Origin: Chrysoperla carnea | Lineage: Eukaryota > Arthropoda > Insecta > Neuroptera > Chrysopidae | Length of the DNA: 64,000 nt | Assembly: GCF_905475395.1 (NCBI RefSeq) | Contig: NC_058339.1 | Coordinates: 17,616,001 to 17,680,000 of the forward strand | Direction of reading: 5' to 3' | In this document: piece after piece, positions 27,098 to 39,050 of the stretch | Position numbering within the stretch: the stretch's first letter is position 1 | How the letters are laid out: every line of letters begins with the position of its first letter | The notes under the pieces: generated by a model | Told to the model about the DNA's origin: nothing | The model's input: the letters and a program-made list of their open reading frames with translations, nothing else | The model's database searches: none | Made by a program: the position numbers and the translations under genes

Positions 27098-28381
27098 AAA
27101 AGTTTTTCTTTTGAAGCCGGTTTTCTCTTTGTTAAAAGTTTTTTTTTTATTTTGTGATTTTTAGTGAATCTGAAGTACACTTACTAATTTGTCACTAAAA
27201 AAAGAATCATCGAAATCGGTTGGTGTGATATTGAGTTATTCGTCCTCTTGTCATGCATACTTAATGCATAATTTAAGACTTTTTTGGTTTTGTTATGGAT
27301 GCCGATGTCAAAATTGGACCAAAATGAAATGGGACCACATGAGAAATCACAGTTTTCAAATAGATAAAGAATCAACAAAATCGGTTCACCCATTCGAAAG
27401 TTCTGAGGTAACACACATAAAAAAATACAGTCGAATTGATAACCTCCTCCTTGTCGGTTACAAAGATGCTCACTGCTCTTGCTATTAATAATTACAGGCA
27501 AAAATCTAGAACATATTTTTTATATCTCAACTCCCTTTCGAATGAATCGCATTCCCCACTGTTCTCCTAAATAATATAAAAAAAGAAACGTCTGAAAACG
27601 TTCCATGTTCATGTGTTAATTTAAGATAGAAACGATATTGCGAATTATCTCTATAGCTATCCAGAATTATTAGCAGGACCATAATACTTTAGTTACTTGC
27701 AAATGCAATTGTCAAACTCTTTAAACGTTACTTACATTAGCGACTGTGTATATGCTTTTATATGTATACAATAACACATTTGACGTTTCTATGTCAATTG
27801 ATCTGATCAACATACCAAGATACTGTATATTTTATCATGGAGCTTGCAGCTACTAGCTGCTTGATGATATTTCAGGTAAAGTGTTGAGTATTCAAAAATC
27901 TTATTCATCTTGAAAATTCCCACACAGTATTTGAGAGTAAGTATATTGACCTAGTTTTCAAATAGTTTTACAACGATATTTATCCTAACTTCTCATGTTA
28001 AATATTTTGTACATAGAATAATGTTACTTTGGTGTATTTCATTACAGTCATGCCAAACAAGGTTCTTTAATATTTTGTATATATATATATAAGTAAATAT
28101 TTTGCTATATTATGTATACAAAAATTGGATTAACTATTAATACAATCGCTATTTTCATTGATTCACAGTTAGCTGTGAATGACAATATTTGTACTTACCA
28201 TTTTTGAAGGCCAATTAAAATATTCAAATTCAAATGAGATAAATCCCACCAACTGGCGTTAAAATAATTCGTACTAATTAAATCAATAAGTGGGCCGCTT
28301 CAGCAGTTCCAATTTGGAATACCTGATTAGAGTTTTCACGCATGCTTTAATGATTATTTCTATAAAAGCATTGCTTTTATT
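27098..28381. other. Spacer, nothing recognised
   Basis: The overlapping frames on both strands at 27184-27501 look unrelated to any family I know. A short (TA)n run sits at about 28078-28092. Confidence 0.4.
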
Positions 28382-29019
28382 AACCCCCGAACTATAACCG
28401 GGGTGTTATAAGTTTTACCGCCATGTGTATGTGTCTGTGTGTGTGCGTGTCTGTCTGTGGCATCGTAACGCATAAACGGATGAACCGATTTTAATTTTTT
28501 TGGTATCGTTTGAAAGGTGATTTAACGGAGAGTGTTCTTAGCTAAAGAACAAGATCTTGTTTCAAGTGCCAAATTGGCGATGATCTTCAAAATCGATGGG
28601 AAAAGGCATGACGTAAAAGTTTAACATATAAACAATTACTATGGAAATGATTGGTCAATTACATCTGGCTCAATTCATTTTGAAAAGTGAAATGGTAAAA
28701 TAATTATGTAATTCAAAACAATAATTCAAAAGAACAAACTCAACTCAAATAATTCAATTTCAATTAAAATATTTCCAAAAATTTGTCACAAAAAAATGAT
28801 AGCTCTCTAAGTATCCGTTTACCTCATCTGATGTCTTTGACCATCACTTTGACATTGATTTAAGAAGGAGTGTTGTAAGTTTTAAATGTTTATCGGTGCA
28901 TCTGTGTGTTTATCAGTGACATCGTAGCCCCTAAACTAAACCGACTTGATTGAGAACAATTTTATAGCTAAGTTTCCAAAAATCGGTTTACAAGGAATAA
29001 ATCGTATTTGTCGGGGGTT
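28382..29019. mobile_element. 638-bp element with AACCCCCGA terminal inverted repeats
   Basis: AACCCCCGA at 28382-28390 is matched by TCGGGGGTT at 29011-29019. The interior is non-coding and includes a TGTGTCTGTGTGTGTGCGTG run at about 28429 and a duplicated ACATCGTA-type motif. A partial copy lies at 21648-21918. This fits a non-autonomous DNA element, but I see no convincing target duplication and cannot name the superfamily. Confidence 0.7.
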
Positions 29020-29728
29020 TTTTTAAATTTTGTAAATTTCACTTGTTTATTCGATTAGAATTTATTTCAAATTAATGAACTAACTTAATAAATAAAATTT
29101 GTTGTAACACATAATGATTGTTGCTGATGTATAAACCTTTTAGTTAATAAATATGTCACACAATGGACATTGTATTATGGATTTTAATAAAGTATGTATC
29201 ATAATGAAGAACCAAATATGTAGTTAAATTATATGAAAACCAAATAAAATATATAAGTTTTTAGAAAATTTCATTTATAAATTCATATAAAATTACTAAA
29301 ATTTTACTTTTTCATGCTTATACGCACAAAATTTAACAATGTTTTTAATTACGCACATTTTCACCCATTTCACCCTTTACGTTTTAGTTAAAATAGTATT
29401 ATGATATTAAAATATTTTATAAATGTTTATAACAATATGTGAGTATAACAATTTTACGTCGTATTGAGTGTCCTAATACTTCCCTGTCCATTCTGATTTT
29501 GTAATCATTGAAAGTATAACTATTTGGCTAATTTTGTATAAGTCTTTTGAAAGAATTATTCGAGCTGCAATCCAAATTACCTGTACACATCTTGTGAAAA
29601 GTGAATTTCGTAAACTTAACTTTATACTAGTATAATATTTGGTTATATAACCTCAGATTCTATGATGAGAGAGTCGACATATGCTTATAAGTTTGAACCC
29701 GTCGAGAGACGGTGATTATTTCCTTACA
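29020..29728. other. Spacer, nothing recognised
   Basis: AT-rich with no supported feature. Confidence 0.4.
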
Positions 29729-30212
29729 GTATTGTTAAAAAGTTTTGGTTTATTGCACGGTACATACATATAAACCAAACACATGCTTTGTAGTCAAGTA
29801 ATATGTTATTTTTGGCTTTATAATACACACGCAACTACAAAAATATTTAGTAAATTGTGTGAAAGTGCTGCTTATAAATTTGAAAATATAGATATCGCTC
29901 TTCAATCATTAATAGTCTAACTATAATCGTCTCTGTTCATCAAATGATGGATCTTCAATGAACTCGATATTAAATTAAAATTTTGTTTTTATATCATCGG
30001 TAACCATATATTTGTATGGTATTATTACAAACTAAAAGATTGTCTAAATATTTTAGATAGTTTTTCACACTCTCTAGATTTTTTGGTATAGAAATATCCA
30101 ATTGAAAAGGATAACATTTACGATTCATCATTTTTTCAGCCAACTTTGAATGATAAAATAATAATAAAAAGCCCGATGACTTAGGAATTTTTTTGTGATT
30201 TTTGGAAACTTT
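29729..30212. repeat. Second copy of the hAT-like MITE interior, ends lost
   Basis: This stretch matches 8733-9150 closely, including AAAAAGTTTTGGTTTATTGC at the start and AGCCGATGA-type text near the end, in the same orientation. It contains an extra ~70 bp near 29820-29895. The CAGTGGCGTTA ends are absent, so it is a decayed or internally derived copy. Confidence 0.7.
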
Positions 30213-30715
30213 GTTAATAAAAAAATATATTTATAGAATACAATAAAAAAATACCAGACAGTTAATGAAAAAATAGGTGCATTTATTCTTTTTGATGCAT
30301 GTTTTAACATATTTGCATATTGATATCAAGGATGTGATTCTGTACTATATAAAATAATTTCATTCATGACTCAAAGTAAATAATTTTTTGATACACATTG
30401 TAATAATATGAATAGAGAAAATGAAAATATTTACTCTTTAATATTTTCCATATATTCATCATAACTCAAATATAATAATAAATAGTATATATATATATAT
30501 ATATATATATACAAACACATTTACAATATACACATTTATTAAACCAACTTGAACCTTCCATTATTAATATTTACAGATTGAAAAATTTAAATAATTGAAA
30601 CTGTTTTTCCCAGTATATTACATAGTTTTATTTGTATTCATCATAATATACATATATACACTTATTATTATAAATATATTATTTTGATTAAAATATGAAT
30701 ATTCCAACAGCATTA

Positions 30716-30985
30716 TTGTTGTACAGTGAAACATGGGCACTTACAAAACATCACAGAAACACTCTGCAAAATTGCCAAAGAGCAATGGAGAGAAGCATGA
30801 TGGGAATAAGTAAAGCAGAGCATATATGAGGAATGAGGAAATTAGTTCAATAACCAAAGTCACAGATATCTTGACCGGTATCGACTAACAAAAGTGGAGA
30901 TGGATCGGACATATGTTGAGGTCTAATGTAGAAAAATGAAGTAAAATAGTGACAGATTGGTACTCAAGGAATAGTAACGAGCTAA
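30716..30985 (+). pseudogene. Non-LTR retrotransposon reverse-transcriptase tail, decayed (RTE-like)
   Basis: The frame from 30716 reads LLYSETWALTK, then QRAMERSMMGISK before an in-frame stop. The downstream DNA, in shifted frames, recalls EEIR...TKVTDI..RIDKLKWRWAGH. The order YGAETWTLTK...QRAMERSMLGISLRD...VTDV...KWRWAGH is characteristic of the C-terminal end of RTE-type endonuclease/reverse-transcriptase proteins in insects. Stops and frameshifts show it is dead. The catalytic core of the reverse transcriptase is not present. Confidence 0.75.
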
Positions 30986-31157
30986 AGTTTACAGCGGGCC
31001 CTCAGTGAAAGATTCTGTCACGTATTCCGAAAACCGCGCCCTTCTTGGCAATTAAAAAGTTATGTATTTATCGTCCAAACAGTGCTCTCATGAATCCGAT
31101 GTTGGATTTTGTCCATTTCGTTCTGTCTATTCAAAATTGTGCATTTTTTGTCAAGAA

Positions 31158-31343
31158 GTTTGGCAAAAAAACGGCAGCTAAGTATTTATCGTAGAAACTG
31201 TGCTCTAAGCGGTATTTTTGTTCGATGATTACGAATCATAGAATCCGTGTAATTGGACATCGGATTCGTAATCAACGAGCAAAAATACCACCTAGATAAC
31301 AGTTTGAACGATAAATAGTTAGTTTTCCGTTTTTGAGCCAAAA
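31158..31343. repeat. Foldback repeat 2: ~80-bp inverted arms
   Basis: The left arm (31158-31238; GTATTTATCGTAGAAACTG, GGTATTTTTGTTCG, GATTACGAATC) is matched in inverted orientation by 31262-31343 (GATTCGTAATCAACGAGCAA, ATACCACCTAGATAACAG, CGATAAATA). The loop is about 23 bp and identity is clearly below that of foldback 1. A third piece of the same sequence (TATTTATCGTCCAAACAGTG) lies in direct orientation at about 31066-31085. Confidence 0.75.
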
Positions 31344-32047
31344 AGTGGAATATCGGTTCAGAAAAAGGTACGATTTTTAAAATACTTAATTTTTTTTAAA
31401 AATATTAAAATAATTAGGTTTAGTTAACTGAATGTTTCTTGGGGTCCTATAAACACGTTACAAAAAGGTTCATTAAAATCGGGGTTCTGTTTCCCCACTT
31501 TCCACGTGCTGTTTCGATACTTTTTTTTCCGGCTTATTGTATTAAAACAACTTTTTGTAATATGAAGAAAATTTTATCTTTTCACAAATTTTTATACGCC
31601 TAGTTTGCAGATTACTTTGTTTGAGTATTATGTGAAATGTAGTTACTGATGTATTTTGTGAAATGTAACATACTAGTGTTTAGTTTTCAAATTAATATTA
31701 AAGACAATTAAACTAAACAATTGTAAACAATTAAACCAAACTTTTGTAACAGGTATCACCAAATTTATGGCTTGCTTTTGTAACAGTTTGGAAACGTTTT
31801 AAATAAGTTTTAATAAGCATTGGATAATTTAAATAAACACTTGTTTATCTAAGAAGATCAATTAATCCATTTTCTTACGAAATTAAAACTTTATGAAATT
31901 TTAACTGTGCAGAACTATACCCATAATTAGTTGCTTGAAAAAATTTGACGATTTTTGTTACATTTATAGTAAAATAAAACTATGGCAACACACTACATAT
32001 AAGCAAGTTGTTGCAAACGTTCTTCCAATTGTTTCTGTGTGTGTTGA

Positions 32048-32362
32048 GGACTTTTTAATAAGATAAGATTCATTGCCCAGTTTCGAGTTTCAGCGAAAAC
32101 CAATTTTCGTATAATTTTTAAAGGTAACTTAATTAAATTTGGCGAAAACGAGAACTGCAGTTCATGTAAGTGTACTACCGCAGACGATATATATCACTTT
32201 TTCGTAACTTGTCCAGCTTATCAAAAAGATAGAGAGAAATATCTTAGTAAACACATGGTCCACGATCTATGGGAACAAGACCTTCTCAAAATTCAGGACC
32301 TACCGCATCTAAACGACATATTTTTGTACATTGTCAGTTCACTGAGCATTAGGACGCGATAA
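32048..32362 (+). pseudogene. Non-LTR retrotransposon C-terminal fragment (zinc-finger-like tail)
   Basis: A 105-codon frame, open from just after a TGA to a TAA at 32360-32362, reads IRFIAQFRVSAKTNF, then NCSSCKCTTADDIYHFFVTC, PAYQKDREKY and so on to SIRTR. The C-x2-C ... H-x4-C spacing inside it, followed by P.Y...R, matches the conserved C-terminal region of jockey/I-type reverse-transcriptase proteins. No start codon, reverse-transcriptase core or poly(A) tail is visible, so I take it as the 3' end of a 5'-truncated insertion. The frame itself is intact, which suggests it is not very old. Confidence 0.6.
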
Positions 32363-32942
32363 ATATTGTAATAAACTTCGTTCATATGTCTAAAGTTAAA
32401 AAACAAAAATACTTTTTATTTAAAAAATCTGACTTTATTTTATTAGAAGACTAATAAGTAAAAAATAATTATTGACTGAATAGAAATAATTTAAATAGTT
32501 CACTCTAAATGCTTTACTCCTAGAGGCTTTTTGAACAACATTTCATGTTCAGTAGAGTTGCCTATCTATTTATGTAATAAACTATAATCTGTGGTTCACG
32601 GTGTAATATTATGATAAAAGAAAATAAATTTAGTTTGGTTAATAACAATTTTTTTTACATAAAACAGCTTATTATTTTATAAAATGTTTCATGTTCTGCT
32701 AATAGTAGGTAATATAGTATAATAATAAGTCGTTAATTATTATTTTAACATACATATTTCCATGATAGTCGTCTTCATAATATCAATTTATAAAACAATT
32801 TCTATGCAATTATCTTATGTCACAAACATGTATTATTATTATTTTATTATAGACGATATTTGTATTCACTTCCGAATTCTGACATTATTATCAAGTATAT
32901 AATTTACAGGAACAGACTATTCTTACAATCCTTTATGTATAA
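32363..32942. other. Spacer, nothing recognised
   Basis: AT-rich with a short (ATT)n run at about 32829-32847. No gene. Confidence 0.4.
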
Positions 32943-33301
32943 CTAGATTGATACTCGCACGCTTCACTGGGCTTAAAAGTGAAAACCACCGCTTTTAGAC
33001 TCCACCATCTCTTGATGTACACAGTTTTCAATTTTCTTAAATGTAAAATAGTCATAGTTTATTGAGTATATCATGAATACTTGGCCATGATTTGTTTGAC
33101 ATTTAATATTTTAAATTAAATTAAATTTTTGTATTTATTATTTAATATATCTTTATAAATTATAGTTCATGTGTTATTCTGATATAACAGCTATATTGCT
33201 GTACAGTTTCAATTAAAATCATTCGCTAGTTTTTGTGTGAAAGCGTAACAAACAAACAAACAAACAAACATGCTTACTTTCACATTTATAATATATAGGG
33301 A
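32943..33301 (-). mobile_element. Non-autonomous Helitron (type 1), complete diverged copy
   Basis: On the minus strand it starts TCCCTATATATTATAAATG at 33301 after an A and ends CTAG at 32946-32943 before a T. It contains the (TTTG)n stretch and a GCCCAGTGAAGCGTGCGAGT hairpin region. Its 359 bp, against 437 in the 19609 copy, reflect internal deletions. Confidence 0.8.
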
Positions 33302-34837
33302 TATGGCGTGCCAGCTCAGTCTAAATACATATACATTGATAGTTTATACGTTTTCTTTTACCTATAAGATGAAACGCTAAATTAGGTTAGCGTTTATGTA
33401 GGAAATGAACTAATGCAAAAATTAGTTGGGAAAACAGGAATAATAGAAACTACTAGACAAGATGTTTGAAATTAGAGAATAGTCTTAGATTTAAAGTAAT
33501 ATTAAAAAAATCATTTTAATAACCTCCATCTGCGTTCGAAGGTAAAATAATTATACCGTGCATAATTGTTCCAGATTTTCTTTAGCATAATGAGAGAGTG
33601 TAGATTCTGGATACAAAAATTATACGTTGCAAATTGGGTAACTATTAGTCAAGATGTATTTTGTCGGAGTTTATATATGAAGTAAAGTGTTGTACCGTGG
33701 AGACAATGTACCTATCTTCGATCACCGCATTCAGTTCTTTTCAAGACATTGTTATCTATGCGACAGCAACAATATGAAGGCAAAATTTGCTTTTCTAGAG
33801 GCAAACAACCATAGATGCTTACCTCACTTTTGTTTTCCAGTAATATTAAATAAAATGCTTTGTGTTTTAAATCAAGGTAAACCTAATTCATTTTGCAAGC
33901 TGCGTTTCAGTAGAAGAGGCAAAAAAGACGCTTCATTTTATATAATTAATCAACAAAACAAAATTTACTGTTCCAATCATTATAGATGTAAAGGACCCCC
34001 TCCCCCTTGAAAAGGGCCCCCTCCCCCTCAAAACAGTGAATGCATTTAATGAGTGGGTAGCTCATAAGATAAACCAAAAGCAATAGCACTGTATGAAAAG
34101 ACGAGCTTACGAGTTATTCCAGCTTTAACTGTTGATTTAACAAAACAAACATTAAATCAGACTTCATTCTTTTTCAAAAAATGTGTGGTGCCATGATATG
34201 AAAGAAACATAATGTAGTGTAGCAAAATTTTTGTATTATTTGATTAGTGGCATAAACCACTATGAGGATATTGAGTAAATTATATTGATAGGTAATTTTC
34301 ACAAAATTCTTTATGGTATCGTGATTGTACATAATTGTTTTAAAATGAAAAATTGGATGATATATCAAATATATTGCGTTTATATTAGAATCGTAATAAG
34401 AATTAAACATGCTTAGTGTGTACCGTATGATTGTATATGTATATCTACAATCGTTGATTCGTCTGTTAACTGCATCGTTTCGGAAAGACTTGACCAATCT
34501 AGGTCAAAATCACATAAAATATTTTATTTTTGGAGAAAATGATTCATCATTATATTAGAGCTCTCTTTAATATCTCCCCTATTGGCCACTATCCCCTACG
34601 TTTCTTAAGAGCGTCTGCTAAGAAAACTAAACAATAAGTGATGTCAACAATCTTAAATATTTTGGGAAAATTGCTGGAGGAAATAAAATGTAGGTACATC
34701 TCTTTTGAAACAAGAAGATAATGAGATTTTTGAGTTAATTTACTTTTCATTAATAGATCAATGACAAGAGTTTGACCTAGCTGTTAGAAACACAATAAGT
34801 ATAATAATAGATTTAAAAAAAAATTAAAAAGATGTAG
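33302..34837. other. Spacer with an unassigned 107-codon frame
   Basis: A frame at 33687-34010 encodes a Cys-rich string (RHCYLCDSNN, HRCLPHFCFP, IYCSNHYRCK). It starts at a non-ATG codon, has no splice-site support I can see and resembles no family I know. It ends in a short duplicated CCCCCTCCCCCT motif (33996-34028). I do not call it a gene. Confidence 0.35.
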
Positions 34838-35107
34838 GTTAGGTTAGGTTAGATTATATTGGCTGTCCACGAAGGACACACTTAGGCTATAGAGCTCATT
34901 GTGATACCATATATGTGTTTTACCACCTTTCCGCTGATAATTTCATTTATAATCTCCTCAATTTAAGAGGGTGAGTGCACCTCCTTCATGCATATACCAT
35001 GCACTACGCCAGCCTTGTGTTGCGACGGCGGGAATCGAGCCCGCTACCCAAAGCATACCGATGACGGAATTGGTTACGCATTAACCAACTGAGCTAATAG
35101 GGCGACT
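34838..35107 (-). mobile_element. tRNA-derived SINE with TTAGG-type tail
   Basis: The minus strand begins at about 35107 with GCCCTATTAGCTCAGTTGG, which holds a pol III box A (TAGCTCAGTTGG). Box B (GGCTCGATTCCCG) follows about 50 bp on. The body then continues for about 170 bp and ends in TCTAACCTAACCTAACC. On the plus strand that tail is GGTTAGGTTAGGTTAG, the insect telomere motif. Both boxes and their spacing fit a tRNA-headed SINE. Short A-rich flanks prevent a firm target-duplication call. Confidence 0.75.
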
Positions 35108-35731
35108 CTTAGCATTAAAAAAAATATGATAAAAATAATTAGATTTACCTGGATCCAACAGTTATTAGAATCGTTCTTATGACATTAACTTTTTTCGTGA
35201 TTTTGAAATACATGGTATTTATTATTTCCTATATCGTTTCAGTGCATGAAAGTTTGTGCTAGTCACAAATAAGAAAATAAGTTCTGAAAGTAAGGAAAGA
35301 AAATTACTTATAGGTACATATATATAACTAACTATACATCTATATGTATATTTATGGTAGATTCATATTGTATGTTAGTATAAACACGCGACAAATGAAT
35401 TTATAATTATTAATAACATTGCAATATCGATTAAAAATTTAATTTTCTACAATATTTTCAAAACATTAAAATTAATTCACTGAACATGATATATAAATTA
35501 CAAATACATACATATATATACATCAGGCTTTTAGAGAATTGCTTTTTCAAGGAAAATAAGCTAAGGGGTTTTACGCATAGAAGTAATAACATAGAACCGT
35601 AATGTGGCCACCCAAACAGTTGATCGTTTTAGAGAGAGGCCTAAAGAAAGTACGCGTATAAGTTGCCTTCGTCTGTCTCATATTATCTTTATGAAATACA
35701 CAGATATGCACATGTTTATACAATAATTTAA

Positions 35732-36021
35732 GAGCTTAAATGGCCGAGCGGTCTAAGGCGTGTCTTCGACTGTTCGTCTATTTAGACTTAGGCTGCGGGT
35801 TCGAATCCAGGCTGCGGCAAATATGATTAATGAGGGCGGTAGAATTGATCACATTGTCGTCGCTTGGATAAGAACGAAGTAATCGACTCCACCCACATCA
35901 AAATGTAATTGCAAATATGTTTGTAATTAAGATAAATAAAGATTAAAAAATAATGATGTGGATGGCCTCTGTTATAGGCGTATTTGCCAGAGAAACGGAG
36001 GTTAAACCCCATTATTATTAT
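35732..36021 (+). mobile_element. tRNA-Leu-headed SINE, copy 1, with 13-bp target duplication
   Basis: The head carries TGGCCGAGCGGTCTAAGGCG (box A, tRNA-Leu type) and GGTTCGAATCC (box B) 47 bp further on. A ~190-bp body follows (AGGGCGGTAGAATTGAT, CGCTTGGATAAGAACGAAGT, CAGAGAAACGGAGGTTAAAC), then an (ATT)n tail. It is flanked by identical TACAATAATTTAA at 35719-35731 and 36022-36034. The head is too degenerate in its stems to be called a working tRNA gene. The perfect duplication suggests recent insertion. Confidence 0.92.
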
Positions 36022-36034
36022 TACAATAATTTAA

Positions 36035-37288
36035 AATATTAATATAGCGCTTTTTCAGGCTGAGGCAAAGAGGGAATATAGTCTCTTTTTTCGATCTTTT
36101 TACTAACGGTCAATAATTCACTTATTGTGTTTCCTATGCTTTTAAGCCTCTATATTATATATAACCTCTTTGGTTTTACGTATATCGATATATGTCCACG
36201 CATATAATTTTAGAAATTTGATAACAAACACGCCAAAATGACATAAGAGAATGCATTCGTTAATGGGTAAATGAAAGCATATAATTTCTTGATTAATATT
36301 TGTAATAATATTAGTTTTTTATTATTAATTTTACTTGTAATATGGTGTTCAGTGATTCAATGTCATTTTTGTCATAGCTTGTACAAGAGCTCATTTGCAA
36401 CAAATTTGACGCGATAACTGTATGCCAAAAAAGCACAACTATCAAATTAGGTCAACTTTTTCATATTTTTAAAATTTTGTTGTGAAAATCAATAGTATTT
36501 GAGGCTATAACTGTGCTACATCTAGCAGCAAATGTGTTTGTGACTCCTTTAAATAACAGCATACACTTCAAAACATTTCACGGTGAGTTTTTTTGGCCTT
36601 ATTTGTTGTAAATGAGCTTTAGTAAAATTAACTTATGTTTAGAATTTTTTCCACAAGTGGTCATCTTATTTAATCAAATTCAAAGTTGAGAATTCGTTTA
36701 GTCTAAGCAGAATTTTGCGTGACGTATTTTGTATTTTATATCAAGAATTTATGTTTTCATTGCATACAAATTTTATTGTATAATAACAATATCTAGATGC
36801 TTGTACTTGTTTTTTTTTCTTTTGTTTAAAAATTTTTTTTGCGTTTGCCTTTTGTTTTTGCTAGTTTCGCGTGTGTAGAAGAAGAATTATTACGTGTATG
36901 TTGTGTGACATATTGTTGTATGATTTTGCATGAATTTTGCTAATTAATTCTATTATTTATTTATTTTATAAATGATTTATTAAAATTTAAATTTCGATTT
37001 CCGATTCCGAATTAGTCGATTTGCTTCTTTATTTTTATAGACAGTCTGTAGGTTATATTTTATTTAAAACAAGATGATCAATTTTTGAAGGGTATCTTGA
37101 TTTCAGTAACTCCAGTTAACTTTGGATACCTGGTAACTGTGGAACAAAAATCGAGTGTCGTTTTTTGACTATAAAGCACACCAAAAATTTGAAATAAAAT
37201 GTAAAAAGTGTGTTGTGTGTTCTGCACACAAACATACAAATAGAATAGACAAGAAGAGGTTACATTTACTTGGAGTCACTCACATAAA
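36035..37288. other. Spacer, nothing recognised
   Basis: AT-rich with no supported gene or element. Confidence 0.4.
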
Positions 37289-37360
37289 GCAGAAGTGACG
37301 GCTTTGGTGCGTCCTTGACCGTATGTCTAGAGGTTCGAGCCCCGGCTTCTGTGTAATTTT
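37289..37360 (+). repeat. tRNA-like remnant with a pol III box B
   Basis: GCAGAAG (37289) and CTTCTGT (37346) can pair as an acceptor-like stem, and AGGTTCGAGCCCC is a good box B. The segment is only about 64 nt, the T-arm stem pairs poorly and box A is weak (TGACGGCTTTGGTGCG). It is more likely an old SINE head than a tRNA gene. Confidence 0.45.
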
Positions 37361-38653
37361 TCTTTTCGTTCCATTTGTTCAAATAAAATACGTAACTTTT
37401 CCATTGAAGTGTACAGTCTCACTTTTATATGTTAAGTGGTATAAAGTGTTATTATAACAAAAGTTATTAAAAGTATCATGTATGAGAGACTTTGACTTAG
37501 TCTCTTAGTCTTAGTGTCTCTTTGAAGTACACAAATACTGACTTATAAAGTAATTATGAAAAGAGTATAAGATTGAAGAATTCGGGAATTTAATAAATCA
37601 TTTCAATAAACGATCAGTATTCAAGATAATGTATTTTATTTTAAATTTAAAAAAATATTTATTGAAATCAACAATTTCGTTAAAAGTAAATAAGAATTAA
37701 TCGACTAACAATTCCACGAAGTAAATAAATAAACGATATACCAAGCGAATAAATGACAAAAAACAGAGGCTTTCCATTTTAAAATAAAATTAAATAAAAA
37801 AGAGATCTTTAACACAAAAGAAAAGTAAAACACAGCCATTTACAATTTAAATAGAAAAATTTCAATATTCATGACGCTGTTTTTTTTATTATAAGAATTG
37901 TATTTTCTATCATCAACGAAGATGTTAAACACACTAAAGAAATGTATGACGATGTCGATTCTCCAGAGATGACACGATATTTTCAAAGTAAGTAGATTTT
38001 ATATAGTGTATTATGTAGTCATGTTTTAGCCACAGCAGCTATACATGTAATATACTCCAATGAGAAAAAAGTGAAGAAATAAAAAATGAAATTTATTTGA
38101 GAACTCAGACTTCTATTTTGAAGCTAAGTCTTACTATCAAAGACCCAGATGTTGAGGAAACAACCACTAAACAATTGTTTCCCCTTATATTAAAAACTTG
38201 GTTTTTATTTTTTAATCCAATATGAAACTACTATCTAAATTTATTTTTATCAATTATCCTGAAAATATTATAGGCGGGGAGCCGGTGACAGTAAAAGTGC
38301 ACTTACATGGAAATTTCGCATGTGAATAAATATTATTTTACCGTAACTATGGAAAAGGTGAAATATTTGTTAAACCTTTACTAAATATTTTATTTAATTA
38401 ATCATTTGGAAGTGTAAGTATATTAAAATTCGTGATGAATTAACTGAAGCATCATGCAGTGACTCGAGACTACTAATGAGTAGAATTTCAACTTTGGAGA
38501 ATCGTATTACGTCTAAATGGTATCTTATCTGCGTGCCTTTGCTTCTCACTTATTAAATGCTGCTTTGCACAGTCTCTCATTCAAAATAGATTTTCGTTTA
38601 GCGCCATGTTTGTCAGACGCAGGTGCTGATTATGTATGACATAATAACCATTC
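37361..38653. other. Spacer with one possible orphan exon
   Basis: Mostly featureless. At about 37870-37990 an unexpectedly coding-like frame (NEDVKHTKEMYDDVDSPEM) ends near CAAAGTAAGT, a possible splice donor. I could not find a matching acceptor or neighbouring exons, so I do not call a gene. Confidence 0.35.
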
Positions 38654-39050
38654 ATCAATATATATTATAAATGTGAAAGAAAGGATGTCTGTTTGTTTGT
38701 TTGTTACGATTTCACGCAAAAACGAATTTATTTAAATGAAACTTGACAATAATACAGCTCATACATCAGAATAACACATGAGCTATAATTTATAAAGACA
38801 TATTTAAAAAAAATTAAATTTAAATTGACGTTACCATAAATTACAGATTTATGTAAAAAAAGTCAATATAAAGCATTTCATGGCCATCTTTTCTGATGGC
38901 CATGAATATATATTACCTGTGTACATTTATTTTACCTGTGTAAAACAATTCCTACCATTATTTCGAGTGTTATAGAAAGGGACAAGTGAGATGATAAGTT
39001 GAGGCTATATACACGGTGGTCTTAATCAATCTTTACTTTTAAACCCAGCG
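38654..39050 (+). mobile_element. Non-autonomous Helitron (type 1), 3' end lost
   Basis: It starts TCAATATATATTATAAATG and follows the 19609 copy through TTTGTTTGTTTGTTACG, CAATCTTTACTTTTAAACCC and AGCG. It then breaks off before the GC hairpin and CTAG end. Confidence 0.75.

Noticed and set aside
33241..33271. CRISPR-like or minisatellite array from the repeated AAAC/TTTG units
   Set aside because: These are short simple repeats at the 5' ends of type 1 Helitrons, with no spacers.
33687..34010. A small Cys-rich secreted protein
   Set aside because: There is no ATG start or signal peptide, and no splice support; it ends in a low-complexity CCCCCT run.
35732..35820. A functional tRNA-Leu gene
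   Set aside because: The box motifs are good, but stems do not pair along the whole head, and the same head, body and tail recur at 41354 with target duplications, which shows a SINE.
37289..37352. A tRNA gene with GGTTCGAGCCC box B
   Set aside because: It is too short (about 64 nt) and has a poorly paired T-arm; recorded only as a tRNA-like remnant.
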